NCBI GenBank assembly: GCA_026988585.1
Contig: JALSKY010000044.1
Span: 1-23,720 of the forward strand
Reading direction: 5' to 3'
DNA: 23,720 nt
Origin: Deltaproteobacteria bacterium
GTDB lineage: Bacteria > Desulfobacterota > Dissulfuribacteria > Dissulfuribacterales > QOAL01
The position numbers and the translations under genes were made by a program. Of this stretch, positions 7,795-16,165 are shown piece after piece; positions within the stretch are counted from its first letter, which is position 1; each line of letters begins with the position of its first letter. The notes under the pieces were generated by a model. The model saw nothing but the letters and a program-made list of their open reading frames with translations. It ran no database searches and was not told the DNA's origin.

Positions 7795-7826
7795 GCTGGT
7801 TGCAATCAATCCCCTAAAAGTTTTGT

Positions 7827-7837
7827 AGTGTTACACT
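7827..7837. promoter_or_regulatory. 11-bp palindrome in the ftsK leader
   Basis: AGTGTTACACT is a perfect 5+1+5 palindrome about 30 bases after the predicted ftsK transcription start. A half-site AGTGTT recurs at 7874-7879. It could be a repressor site in the leader, but a palindrome this short may be chance. Confidence 0.25.
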
Positions 7838-7895
7838 TTGAACAGGTTGAAATTTTGACAGGTCTGCCCTTTTAGTGTTCCCTTGAACCAAAGGG

Positions 7896-10268
7896 TTGTT
7901 TTTTGATTATTTGATTCGACAGGACGGTACAGATCAATTGGAAAAAATATCCCATAAGAAAGGCAAGACAACGGACAGGCAGGGATACTACCGGGCAGAT
8001 GGCTGTGCCGGATACCAGAGGGAGATAACCCTTCTGATCCTTGCCGGTTTTCTGATATTCCTTGCTGCCTCATTGCTGAGCTGGGATCCCAATGACCCAT
8101 GTCTGACATCTTTTTCCTTTAGCGGAAGCCATAACTGGATGGGGCCTATAGGTGCGCATGTTGCAGGAATGCTCATGGATCTTTTTGGTTATGGTTCCTG
8201 GGCTCTATTACTGGCTGTTATTATGGTGATTTGGCGGGCGTTTAAGGAGAAAGACTCCCGGATCCAGGGTCCACTTCCGTTTTTCTCCGGTCTCTCTCTC
8301 ATGTTTGTAGCAGTATTGATCATCCTTGGCCTAAATGGACGCGAAGTCTCTGTTGAGCCTGCATCCTATCCGGATCATTCAGATGCACCTCTTGTGGAGG
8401 AGGTCTGCCTGGTACAACCAGGGGGTGGAGTTGGCGCATGGCTCGCCTGGGTACTGACCCGCTGGTTCGGTTGGCCCGGGACTGTGCTCCTTGCCCTCAC
8501 ATCTTTTCTCTCCGGGCTTATTCTATCCACCCCCTTTACCCTTTCCGGATTCATACACTGGTCAATGAAGACAGCCAGATGGCTTATGGGAAAGGATGAT
8601 CTGCAGGCGGGAAAAGGCGATCTCCAACAGCCTCCTTCCCTGGTTAAAGATCCCAGGGGCAACACGCCTGGAAAGAAGAGGGCTGCAGTAAAGGATGACA
8701 AAGGTGATTCCGGAGAGTCCATAGAGATGCCTCGGATAAAAAAGATGGAGGAGTTACAAAGGGAGGCTGCTGCAAAGAAGACCGCAACAGGAGAGTCCCT
8801 TGCTGAACAGAAGGAGCTGGAATTCAAGGCTGCGCCAATGACCGGTATTGGTACCGATTATGAGTTGCCATCTCTGGATTACCTTCAGGAGCCTCCGGAA
8901 AAGGAGATCTATCAGGATCAGGAGGTCTATTATGAGAACGCCCGTACTCTGGAGGCCAAGCTGAGAGATTTTGGGGTGAGGGGCAAGGTGGTAGAGATCT
9001 CTCCCGGGCCTGTAGTCACAATGTATGAGTTTGAACCTGCACCTGGTGTCAAGATAAACAAGGTTGCATCCCTGGTTGACGATCTTGCCCTGGCCCTTAA
9101 GACCAGAAGCGTTCGCATAGTTGCTCCTATTCCGGGAAAGGCGGTTATCGGTATAGAGCTTGCCAACCCCAAGAGACAGATCGTCTATCTCAAGGAGGTG
9201 GTTGGAAGCGACCTGTTCATGAATGGCAGAGGAAAACTGCTTATAGCCTTGGGACAGGACATTGTTGGCAATCCGGTTGTGACAGATCTTGCCCGGATGC
9301 CCCATCTGCTCATTGCAGGTGCTACAGGTACCGGGAAGAGTGTTGGGTTGAATGCTATAATCTGTTCCCTGATTTACAGAATGGGGCCGGACACTCTTCG
9401 GCTTCTGATGATAGATCCCAAACGGATCGAATTATCACTCTATGACGGGATTCCCCATCTGATCCATCCGGTGGTCAGTGATCCAAAAGGTGCTACCAGG
9501 GCGTTGAAATGGGCAGTGATGGAGATGGAAAGGCGTTACCAGCTCCTGGAGGACGCCCATTGCAGAAATCTGGAGAACTATAATAAGAATACTGATGAAC
9601 CATTGCCGTATTTAGTGGTTATCATAGATGAGCTGGCTGATCTCATGATGGTCTCATCCAAGGATGTGGAGGCAGCCATCGCCCGTCTTGCCCAGATGGC
9701 CCGGGCAGCGGGGATACATCTGCTCATAGCCACACAGCGTCCATCCGTGGATGTTCTGACCGGTCTTATCAAGGCCAACTTCCCTGCAAGGATCTCCTTC
9801 AAGGTCTCCACCAAGGTGGATTCCAGGACCATCCTGGATACCATGGGGGCAGAGAGGCTACTTGGTATGGGTGACATGCTTTTTCTGCCTCCAGGTACCG
9901 CAAGCCTTGAACGTATCCATGGGGCCTATGTTGCTGAATCCGAGATCCTGAAGGTAGTAGAGCACTGGAAACAGCAGCAGGAGCCAAGCTATGATCTTTC
10001 TGTGTTAGAGGCTGCCCAGGATGAAGAAGGAGCAGCACCGGATTCCGGTGATGCTGGCGGGGAAGCAGTTGACACAATGTATGATAAGGCTGTGGAAATA
10101 GTCACCCAGACAGGTCAGGCCTCTATCTCAGGGCTTCAGAGACGGCTGCGGGTAGGATATAACCGGGCTGCCAGGATGATAGAGCAGATGGAGAGGGATG
10201 GGATAGTAACTCCTACGGATAGTATGGGAAGGAGGCAGGTGATAGCCAGGGGATATGACGATGTGTGA
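7896..10268 (+). CDS. ftsK: DNA translocase FtsK/SpoIIIE
   Basis: Septum-anchored ATP-driven DNA pump that clears chromosome ends during division and helps XerCD resolve dimers. The 790-residue reading has about four membrane helices (around 44-63, 101-116, 126-146 and 190-212), a short charged linker, then the motor: Walker A GATGTGKS at 475-482, Walker B VIIDELADLM at 575-584 and ATQRPSVDV near 612-620. The C-terminal winged-helix gamma domain (about 727-788, with ISGLQRRLRVGYNRAAR) normally reads polar DNA guide sequences. The linker is far shorter than in E. coli FtsK. The start is uncertain: an in-frame stop lies at 7884-7886 and there is no ATG before the first helix, so TTG at 7896, 7911 or 7938 must be used. 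The TTG at 7938 follows AGGACGG at ten bases and may be the real one. Confidence 0.95.
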   Translation: MFFDYLIRQDGTDQLEKISHKKGKTTDRQGYYRADGCAGYQREITLLILAGFLIFLAASLLSWDPNDPCLTSFSFSGSHNWMGPIGAHVAGMLMDLFGYGSWALLLAVIMVIWRAFKEKDSRIQGPLPFFSGLSLMFVAVLIILGLNGREVSVEPASYPDHSDAPLVEEVCLVQPGGGVGAWLAWVLTRWFGWPGTVLLALTSFLSGLILSTPFTLSGFIHWSMKTARWLMGKDDLQAGKGDLQQPPSLVKDPRGNTPGKKRAAVKDDKGDSGESIEMPRIKKMEELQREAAAKKTATGESLAEQKELEFKAAPMTGIGTDYELPSLDYLQEPPEKEIYQDQEVYYENARTLEAKLRDFGVRGKVVEISPGPVVTMYEFEPAPGVKINKVASLVDDLALALKTRSVRIVAPIPGKAVIGIELANPKRQIVYLKEVVGSDLFMNGRGKLLIALGQDIVGNPVVTDLARMPHLLIAGATGTGKSVGLNAIICSLIYRMGPDTLRLLMIDPKRIELSLYDGIPHLIHPVVSDPKGATRALKWAVMEMERRYQLLEDAHCRNLENYNKNTDEPLPYLVVIIDELADLMMVSSKDVEAAIARLAQMARAAGIHLLIATQRPSVDVLTGLIKANFPARISFKVSTKVDSRTILDTMGAERLLGMGDMLFLPPGTASLERIHGAYVAESEILKVVEHWKQQQEPSYDLSVLEAAQDEEGAAPDSGDAGGEAVDTMYDKAVEIVTQTGQASISGLQRRLRVGYNRAARMIEQMERDGIVTPTDSMGRRQVIARGYDDV

Positions 10269-11514
10269 GCTTCTGGCTCCGGCAGGGAGCCTGGAAAAGC
10301 TTAAGGTGGCAGTCCGCTATGGTGCAGATGCAGTCTATCTTGGGGAAAAGCGGTTTTCGCTCAGGGCAAAGGCTGATAATTTCAGTAGAGACCAGATTGT
10401 TCAGGCTGTGGAATACTGCCGTTCGCGCAATGTGAAGACTTATGTTACAGTCAATATATTTCCACGAAACAGGGACCTTTCAGAGATAAGGGAGTTTTTG
10501 GGGTTCCTGTCGGAAATCAGTCCCTCCGGGATCATCGTTTCTGACCCTGGAATCATCTCCATGTCCATGGAGATTGCTCCTGAACTTTCTATCCATATCT
10601 CAACCCAGGCAAATGTTACCAATGTAGAGGCTGCCCGTTTCTGGCAGAGCCAGGGCGCCAGCAGGATCAACTTGGCCAGGGAGCTCGGTCGTGATGAGAT
10701 CAGAGAGATACGCCAAGGGCTCTCATGTGAGTTGGAGGTCTTTGTGCATGGCGCCCTCTGCATCTCCTGGTCTGGAAGATGTCTGCTGAGTCTCTATATG
10801 ACAGGGCGTGATGCAAACCAGGGGGCATGTGCACATCCATGCAGGTATGGCTACCAGCTCCTGGAAGAAAAGCGACCTGGAGAGCTGTTTCCCGTGGAGG
10901 AGGACAGTAGAGGGACCTATATTTTCAGTAGCAGGGACCTCTGTCTCATTCGAAGGATCGGGGAACTCCATGCTATGGGAGTCGATGCCTTGAAAATAGA
11001 AGGGAGAACCAAGGGTCTGCTTTATCTGTCCACGGTGGTAAGGGCCTATCGCGCAGCAATGGATTCGGTAAAGGAGATGGTGAATGTTGGAAAGTGTGCA
11101 GAATGGCAGCCATCTCCCAGGGTGATTTCAGAGCTGGAGCTGGCAGGTGCCAGGGGATATACGGAAAATTTTTATCTGCATTCTCCTGGAGATGGGGATA
11201 TGTGCTATTCAGGGCTCAATGTGAGGCAGGAATATCTGCCTGCGGCCCTATCTATCAGCAGTGGCACTGCTCCTGAGGTTGTGGCGCTCCACCAGCTAAG
11301 GCCCGGAGATGTCGTGGAATATATGGACAGTGCTCTGAACAATCCCCTCCTTTCCATAAAGAGGATCCTGGATGAGAACGGCACTGCTCTGTCCAGAACC
11401 CTTGGTGGCGAAAGGGTTGTTCTGGAGTTTGATCAGGAGATAGAAACAGAATCCTACTCTATGTTCAGACGAAAGAATCCTTTTCAGAGAGAACAGGAAA
11501 AGTCAATTTTTTGA
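10261..11514 (+). CDS. U32 family protein, TrhP/YegQ-like tRNA hydroxylation factor
   Basis: Member of the U32 'peptidase' family. Family members of known role (TrhP/YegQ, RlhA/YdcP) are prephenate-dependent RNA hydroxylation factors rather than proteases; TrhP makes 5-hydroxyuridine in tRNA anticodons. The N-terminus (CELLAPAGSLEKLKVA, YGADAVYLG) and the signature FVHGALCISWSGRCLLS are clear. Cysteines at about 167, 174, 190, 194 and 228 from the chosen start could include the Fe-S ligands. The 417-residue length fits TrhP better than the longer RlhA. I chose the ATG at 10261, which has AGGGGAT eight bases upstream and overlaps the ftsK stop; another ATG lies at 10255 too close to that site. 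Separating TrhP from other U32 subgroups needs a tree. Confidence 0.82.
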   Translation: MCELLAPAGSLEKLKVAVRYGADAVYLGEKRFSLRAKADNFSRDQIVQAVEYCRSRNVKTYVTVNIFPRNRDLSEIREFLGFLSEISPSGIIVSDPGIISMSMEIAPELSIHISTQANVTNVEAARFWQSQGASRINLARELGRDEIREIRQGLSCELEVFVHGALCISWSGRCLLSLYMTGRDANQGACAHPCRYGYQLLEEKRPGELFPVEEDSRGTYIFSSRDLCLIRRIGELHAMGVDALKIEGRTKGLLYLSTVVRAYRAAMDSVKEMVNVGKCAEWQPSPRVISELELAGARGYTENFYLHSPGDGDMCYSGLNVRQEYLPAALSISSGTAPEVVALHQLRPGDVVEYMDSALNNPLLSIKRILDENGTALSRTLGGERVVLEFDQEIETESYSMFRRKNPFQREQEKSIF

Positions 11515-12209
11515 CAGCTATCTTGATGGAATATCAGTCAGCGTCAAAAACCTTGCTGAAAGAGTTTGGTCTGGAACTGTTGCAGCCAGTGAACGGTTAT
11601 CGGTTTTCCGTTGATTCAGTGCTGCTTGGCAGGTTTGTCAGGCTCCGCAAAGGGCAGTCCCGGGTGTTTGAGGTTGGGGCAGGGTGTGGAGTGGTAGGAC
11701 TCATCCTGGCCAGGCGTTTTTCTTCAGCCTCCCTTGAGCTGATGGAGATCCAGGAGCAGCTCTACAATCTGTGCAGGGAGAATATCAGGTTGAACCGTCT
11801 CTCGGAGAGAGTGAGGTGTATCCACGGAGATGTGCGTAAGGTAAGAACAATCTATCCAGCGGAAAACTTTACAGATATTGTCTCAAATCCCCCGTTTCGC
11901 AACCCGGTTTCAGGAAGGCTATGTCTCGATTCCCAGGAGGCCTTGGCGAGGCATGAAATTTTGGTTACCCTGAAAGAGATCCTTGATGCCTCTTCATATC
12001 TGCTGGCCTTCGGCGGTAGATTCAGTATCATTTATCCAGCAGAGAGATGTGCAGAACTTATGGATGAGATGTGTGAAGCCGGTCTCGAGCCTAAAAGGAT
12101 GCAGGCTGTGCATCCCGCCCCTGACAAAGCGGCCAGAATGATCCTTGTTGAGGGGATAAAGGGGGGAGGAAGGGAGACAAGAATTGAACCTCCAATCTTT
12201 TTGAAGTGA
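11511..12209 (+). CDS. TrmN6-like tRNA1(Val) adenine-N6 methyltransferase
   Basis: A 232-residue class I SAM-dependent methyltransferase. Motif I is FEVGAGCGVVGLI at 53-65, and the catalytic NPPF of adenine-N6 methyltransferases is at 126-129. The N-terminal LLQPVNGYRFSVDSVLL is typical of the YfiC/TrmN6 family, which methylates A37 of tRNA1(Val). The start is probably the TTG at 11511, which forms a TTGA overlap with the preceding stop and has AGGAAA ten bases upstream; an ATG at 11526 is the alternative. Overlap with the U32 gene implies coupled translation, and both act on tRNA. Exact substrate adenine is inferred from family only. Confidence 0.85.
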   Translation: MTAILMEYQSASKTLLKEFGLELLQPVNGYRFSVDSVLLGRFVRLRKGQSRVFEVGAGCGVVGLILARRFSSASLELMEIQEQLYNLCRENIRLNRLSERVRCIHGDVRKVRTIYPAENFTDIVSNPPFRNPVSGRLCLDSQEALARHEILVTLKEILDASSYLLAFGGRFSIIYPAERCAELMDEMCEAGLEPKRMQAVHPAPDKAARMILVEGIKGGGRETRIEPPIFLK

Positions 12210-12377
12210 TCAATGGGTTGAGGGATAACAGTTACAGCTTTTTTGGCTTGTTATTTGCAGTTTTTCTTTTGATTTGGCCCCATGTTGGGATATGGGCTCT
12301 GGTGCATTGCACTGTTTCCCATCTGTCAGATATGGGCATCAAAAATAGTCAATTTACAACAAGATAGGAGTAACCTG
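12210..12377 (+). other. intergenic stretch with imperfect hairpin before mltD
   Basis: A 168-base gap. At 12225-12254 ATAACA pairs with TGTTAT around an inner AGC/GCT, with T-rich sequence on its 3' side (12260-12270); this could be a weak terminator for the upstream run. No convincing promoter was found. A ribosome site TAGGAG at 12365-12370 serves mltD. An open frame starting at 12282 crosses the gap but lacks a ribosome site and would bury the lipoprotein signal. Confidence 0.35.
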
Positions 12378-14183
12378 ATGCGGTCAACCGATCCCATTTG
12401 TATCAGATATCTGTTTTTGGGGGTGGTGTTCTCTCTTCTCCTGAACGGCTGTGCCAGTAAGAACAGTGTCCCGGGAGTGGCGGATTTAGCTACGGCTGAT
12501 GGCCGGGGTATCTCTGATCAAAACAACGGCGAAAGCCAGGCGCTGAAAGAACTCTTCCAGGAGGCAGGCACTTGTCCCATTGATCTCTCCCTGTTGAATG
12601 GGGATAGGCCGGAACCTGATACAGATCAGGCCAGGCTGGACATGGCCCTGGACCTCTGCAACCTGGCCCAGGAACTGAAGCAGGCTGGTCAGGTGGATCA
12701 GGCCATCAAGGCCCTGGATGATGCCTATGCCATCCTGCTCAAGGTGGAAGAGCGGGATGATCCCGACATCTCCAGACAGATGGATGATACCAGGATTCTG
12801 ATCTCAAGGGTTTTGCTCCAGACCAGTGCAGTCAAGGCAAACAGGTTCAAGGGTGGAAGTAAGGAGATCCCCCTTACAATGAACAGATATGTGCAGCGTG
12901 AGATCGCATTGCTGACTGGCAAGGAGAGGGGCTTTTTCCTTGAGTCTTACAGGCGTTCAGGCCGGTATCGTCCCATGATTGTCAGGAAGCTCAAGGAGGC
13001 AGGGTTACCCCAGGAGCTATCCTGGTTACCCCTGATAGAGAGTGGTTTCAAGACAAGGGCCCTCTCCAGGGCACGGGCATTGGGTTTGTGGCAGTTCATC
13101 CCATCCACTGGATACAGATATGGGCTGGACAGGAATACCTGGATCGATTACCGGCTCGACCCGGAAAGATCAACTGATGCCGCCATAGCATATCTCATTG
13201 ATCTCCATGCACTCTTTGGAGATTGGCAGACTGTTCTTGCTGCCTACAATTGCGGTGAAGGCCGGGTGGACAGGGTTATCAAGGCCCAGAACAAAAAATA
13301 TCTTGACAATTTCTGGGATATCTTTGTTCAGCTTCCCTATGAGACAGCCCGTTATGTACCAAGATTTTTGGCCACTCTCCACATTCTGAATAATCCAGGA
13401 AAATATGGAATGGTTCTCCCAGAGCCGGACAAACCCCTGGCGTATGAGACTGTCCATGTCAAAAAACAGATGAGTCTCAAGGATATTGCAGCTTCCCTTG
13501 GCGTGGATGCCAAAGTCATAGCGGAGCTCAATCCGGAATTGAGGTATGGAGTTACTCCTGATACCGGCTTTCAGCTCAGATTGCCCAAGGGTTACAGGGA
13601 GGTAATGCTGGCCAGGGTAGATGAGATCAAGACCTGGAAACCCAAGCCGCGCAAACCTAAAACTCGTATTGTCAGGCATCGGGTCAGGAAGGGAGAAAGT
13701 CTTGGCAGGATAGCAGCGCGTTATGGCACAAGTGTCAAGGCTATAATGCGTGCCAACAGAATCAGAAGGGCCAATCATATCAAGGTGGGGCAGGTCCTGA
13801 GGATTCCGGTTAAAGGCAGTTATTACGGCTCCAGGTCCAGGAGTTCAAAGAAGAGGATTGTCAGGCATCGGGTCAGGAAGGGAGAAAGTCTTGGCAGGAT
13901 AGCAGCGCGTTATGGCACAAGTGTCAAGGCTATAATGCGTGCCAACCACCTCAGGAGTGCCAACCATATAAAAGTAGGACAGCTCCTTAAGGTCCCTGCC
14001 GGGCGTAAATATTATGCCGGCAAGGCCTCAATCCGCACTGTTCGGTATGTGGTCAAGCGCGGAGATACCCTTTGGAAGATAGCAAAGAAACATAGGGTTT
14101 CAGTATCCAGCATAAAAAGATACAACAAATTGAGGTCAAACTGTCTCTATATTGGTCAGGTATTGAGGATTCCCAAGGGATAA
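12378..14183 (+). CDS. mltD: membrane-bound lytic murein transglycosylase D with four LysM modules
   Basis: Outer-membrane lipoprotein that cleaves peptidoglycan glycan strands. The ATG at 12378 is chosen because TAGGAG lies seven bases upstream and it gives a clean lipoprotein signal ending LLLNGC, with acylated Cys25. After a helical region comes the SLT domain: LSWLPLIESGF carries the catalytic Glu221, followed by ARALGLWQFIPSTGYRYGL and AAYNCGEGRV. The C-terminal half has a degenerate LysM (about 357-404), two nearly identical LysM (431-478 and 494-541) and a fourth (554-600), all for binding glycan chains. E. coli MltD has fewer LysM modules. The linkers between modules are rich in Arg, Lys, Pro and Ser. 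Total 601 residues. It stands alone between two gaps of 168 and 251 bases. Confidence 0.93.
   Translation: MRSTDPICIRYLFLGVVFSLLLNGCASKNSVPGVADLATADGRGISDQNNGESQALKELFQEAGTCPIDLSLLNGDRPEPDTDQARLDMALDLCNLAQELKQAGQVDQAIKALDDAYAILLKVEERDDPDISRQMDDTRILISRVLLQTSAVKANRFKGGSKEIPLTMNRYVQREIALLTGKERGFFLESYRRSGRYRPMIVRKLKEAGLPQELSWLPLIESGFKTRALSRARALGLWQFIPSTGYRYGLDRNTWIDYRLDPERSTDAAIAYLIDLHALFGDWQTVLAAYNCGEGRVDRVIKAQNKKYLDNFWDIFVQLPYETARYVPRFLATLHILNNPGKYGMVLPEPDKPLAYETVHVKKQMSLKDIAASLGVDAKVIAELNPELRYGVTPDTGFQLRLPKGYREVMLARVDEIKTWKPKPRKPKTRIVRHRVRKGESLGRIAARYGTSVKAIMRANRIRRANHIKVGQVLRIPVKGSYYGSRSRSSKKRIVRHRVRKGESLGRIAARYGTSVKAIMRANHLRSANHIKVGQLLKVPAGRKYYAGKASIRTVRYVVKRGDTLWKIAKKHRVSVSSIKRYNKLRSNCLYIGQVLRIPKG
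13668..13757 (+). repeat. LysM-coding exact direct repeat, copy 1
   Basis: A 90-base stretch, matching 13857-13946 with no mismatch at an offset of 189 bases (63 codons). It encodes the first 30 residues of the second LysM module, beginning IVRHRVRKGESL. Confidence 0.95.
13857..13946 (+). repeat. LysM-coding exact direct repeat, copy 2
   Basis: Second copy of the 90-base repeat, inside the third LysM module. Identity stops sharply: the next 33 bases differ from copy 1 at 11 positions. Confidence 0.95.
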
Positions 14184-14434
14184 TGAGGTCTATACTGTCA
14201 GGGTTTATTGTCCCATGGACTATCAACAGGGCCTGATATCTTTCATAGCCTGATATCTCCCTTTTTCTCACTTGGCATCTGTCTGTTCCAACTTGGTCTC
14301 TATACCTTTTTTATCTTTTCTTTACCTTCCTCCTGTTTTCTTTGATCATAGAAAATGTTAAATTCTCTATAGAAATTTTTTTCGGACCCTCAGTGAGAGC
14401 CAGTCCTCAAAATTTTTTGATGGAGAAGAGAGCC
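14184..14434 (+). other. intergenic region upstream of pyrR
   Basis: 251 bases, T-rich, with no supported gene. It holds an 11-base direct repeat GCCTGATATCT (14231-14241 and 14248-14258). A small bulged hairpin near 14360-14379 runs into seven T at 14376-14382, a weak terminator candidate. A GGAC/GTCC stem near 14384-14406 has GAG in its loop and faintly recalls a PyrR-binding hairpin without matching it well. The pyrR ribosome site GGAGAAGAG follows at about 14422-14430. No clear sigma-70 promoter was found. Confidence 0.4.
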
Positions 14435-14983
14435 ATGTCAGCCAAGGATGTAAAGAGAATAATGGATGAAAAGGAGATGGATCGGGCCCTCACCCGGATG
14501 GCCCACCAGATAGTAGAGCGGAACAGGGGAATCGACAACCTGGCCCTGGTGGGGATAAGGACTGGGGGCGTCCCATTGGCCGGGAGATTGGCAGACAAGA
14601 TTGAACAGGTTGAGGGAAAACGGCCAGAAATCGGGGTGCTCGATATCACCCTCTATCGTGATGACTGGAGCAGATTGAGTCTTCATCCCATCATCAGGGA
14701 TACCAAGATCCCCTTCTCCATTGATGATAAGACAATTGTTCTGGTGGATGACGTTCTTTATACAGGACGTACTGTTCGGGCAGCCCTGGATGCCCTGATG
14801 GACTATGGACGCCCTGGAAGAATAGAGCTCGCAGTGCTTGTGGATCGAGGCAGGAGAGAGCTTCCCATTCAGCCGGATTTTAAAGGTATTCAGATCAAGA
14901 CCTCTGCCACCGAGCAGGTCAACGTCTATCTCAAGGAGGAGGGTGCTGAGGATCAGGTTCTCCTGGAGATACCTGAATCCTGA
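14435..14983 (+). CDS. pyrR: PyrR bifunctional pyrimidine regulator / uracil phosphoribosyltransferase
   Basis: A 182-residue type I phosphoribosyltransferase-fold protein. PyrR binds pyr mRNA leaders in response to UMP in many Gram-positive bacteria and also has uracil phosphoribosyltransferase activity. The PRPP loop VLVDDVLYTGRTVRAA is at 102-117, and VGIRTGGVPLA, ITLYRDDWS and LVDRGRRELPIQPDFKG are typical PyrR segments. The ATG at 14435 is chosen for its ribosome site GGAGAAGAG; an upstream ATG at 14342 would add 31 residues not seen in the family. No pyrB, pyrC or other pyrimidine gene is adjacent, so here it may act mainly as the salvage enzyme or regulate genes elsewhere. pdxA follows after 93 bases. 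Confidence 0.93.
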   Translation: MSAKDVKRIMDEKEMDRALTRMAHQIVERNRGIDNLALVGIRTGGVPLAGRLADKIEQVEGKRPEIGVLDITLYRDDWSRLSLHPIIRDTKIPFSIDDKTIVLVDDVLYTGRTVRAALDALMDYGRPGRIELAVLVDRGRRELPIQPDFKGIQIKTSATEQVNVYLKEEGAEDQVLLEIPES

Positions 14984-15076
14984 ACCCAGAAAGATTGAGT
15001 CGTCGGACAGCAGATACAAGTCTTTTAGTTTTGTCTATTTTGACAATGCAACACCTGAATCGAGGATTTTTCATCA

Positions 15077-16165
15077 ATGAGTTCCTATAAGAAACGCCCG
15101 GTTGCAATAACCATGGGTTGTCCTGCAGGCATAGGTCCTGAGATAGTGGTCAAGGCCCTTTTGGGTTCTGATAATGCCTCTCCTCCATCGCCATCCATGC
15201 CATCATGGGGCCGGGTTATAATAGGTGATCTGGAGATATTGAGGCAGACTGCAGAGAATCTTGGGTTCCAACCCGATTTCAGAATTTGGAATCCTGAAGA
15301 ACCCGTTTTGTCCGAATCCAGGCAATCGATTTATGTCCTGCCTGTCACGTCGATTTCGCCCAGAGAGCTCTGCCTTGGTAGGCCGTCTGCCCTGACAGGA
15401 GAGGCAAGCTACAGATATATATCCACTGCCCTTGATCTTGCCATTGATAAAAAGGTGGCAGCTATAGTTACTGCTCCGATATCCAAGGAGGGGCTTAAAC
15501 TGGCAGGTATCAATTTCCCGGGCCATACTGAGATTTTGGCAGATCGGTGCGGATGTTCCAGTTTTGCCATGATGATGGCAGGGAAGAGGTTGCGGGTGGT
15601 CCTGGTGACAATACATGTTCCTCTTTCCAAGGTTACAGGCCTTTTGAACAAAGAGGCTATCCTAGACACCCTACGGCTGACATGGCAGAGCCTGCTGGCT
15701 GATTTCGGTCTGAATGCCCCAAGGATAGGGATTGCTGGGCTGAATCCACACGCTGGAGAAGATGGGATGTTTGGCAGAGAGGAGCAGGATATTATCACTC
15801 CGGCAGTTCAAAGGGCAAGGGAAATGGGTATGGATGTTACAGGTCCACTGCCGCCGGATACCATATTTTTCAAGGCGGCAAACGGGGCTTTTCATGCAGT
15901 AGTCGCCATGTATCATGATCAGGGCCTGATTCCGTTCAAGCTTCTCCACTTTTCAGACGGGGTCAATGTTACCATTGGCCTTCCCATTGTCAGGACATCT
16001 GTGGATCATGGCACTGCCTATGATATTGCCGGCAAGGGGATTGCTCATGAGCAGAGTATGCTCTCTGCCCTGGAAATGGCTCAACTCATGGTGAGAAACC
16101 GGGCAGAATACAGCAAGGTGGCTGGCCTTTCACCAGCAGGAGAGACCCGGTCAGGCAGCTTATGA
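15077..16165 (+). CDS. pdxA: 4-hydroxythreonine-4-phosphate dehydrogenase PdxA
   Basis: NAD-dependent oxidation of 4-phosphohydroxy-L-threonine in the DXP-dependent route to pyridoxal phosphate. The 362-residue protein has the start motif ITMGCPAGIGPEI, TAPISKEGL at 132-140, and the three metal-binding histidines expected: His150 in FPGHTE, His225 in NPHAGE and His280 in YHDQGL. DGVNVTIGLP and SVDHGTAYDIAGKG complete the active site. The ATG has GAGGA about ten bases upstream. Its stop overlaps the start of the ABC ATPase gene as ATGA, so the two are translationally coupled. The insert SPPSPSMPSWG near 35-45 is slightly unusual but harmless. Confidence 0.95.
   Translation: MSSYKKRPVAITMGCPAGIGPEIVVKALLGSDNASPPSPSMPSWGRVIIGDLEILRQTAENLGFQPDFRIWNPEEPVLSESRQSIYVLPVTSISPRELCLGRPSALTGEASYRYISTALDLAIDKKVAAIVTAPISKEGLKLAGINFPGHTEILADRCGCSSFAMMMAGKRLRVVLVTIHVPLSKVTGLLNKEAILDTLRLTWQSLLADFGLNAPRIGIAGLNPHAGEDGMFGREEQDIITPAVQRAREMGMDVTGPLPPDTIFFKAANGAFHAVVAMYHDQGLIPFKLLHFSDGVNVTIGLPIVRTSVDHGTAYDIAGKGIAHEQSMLSALEMAQLMVRNRAEYSKVAGLSPAGETRSGSL

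Noticed and set aside
7855..7883. Second ftsK promoter from TTGACA at 7855-7860
   Set aside because: The -35 is perfect but at 17 bases the -10 would read TTCCCT, which is too poor.
12282..12377. Upstream extension of mltD from an ATG at 12282
   Set aside because: No ribosome site and it would place 32 residues before the lipoprotein signal; the ATG at 12378 has TAGGAG and a clean lipobox.
13170..13778. Minus-strand 202-codon open frame inside mltD
   Set aside because: Opposite the SLT and LysM coding region; no family features.
13668..13946. 90-base repeat as a mobile element or CRISPR repeat
   Set aside because: It is in frame and codes for LysM modules; two copies only, explained by domain duplication.
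14231..14258. 11-base direct repeat GCCTGATATCT as part of a repeat array
   Set aside because: Only two copies, 17 bases apart; no third unit or spacer pattern, so not a CRISPR or iteron array.
14384..14406. PyrR-binding hairpin upstream of pyrR
   Set aside because: A GGAC/GTCC stem with GAG in the loop exists, but the loop does not fit the known binding consensus well enough to annotate.
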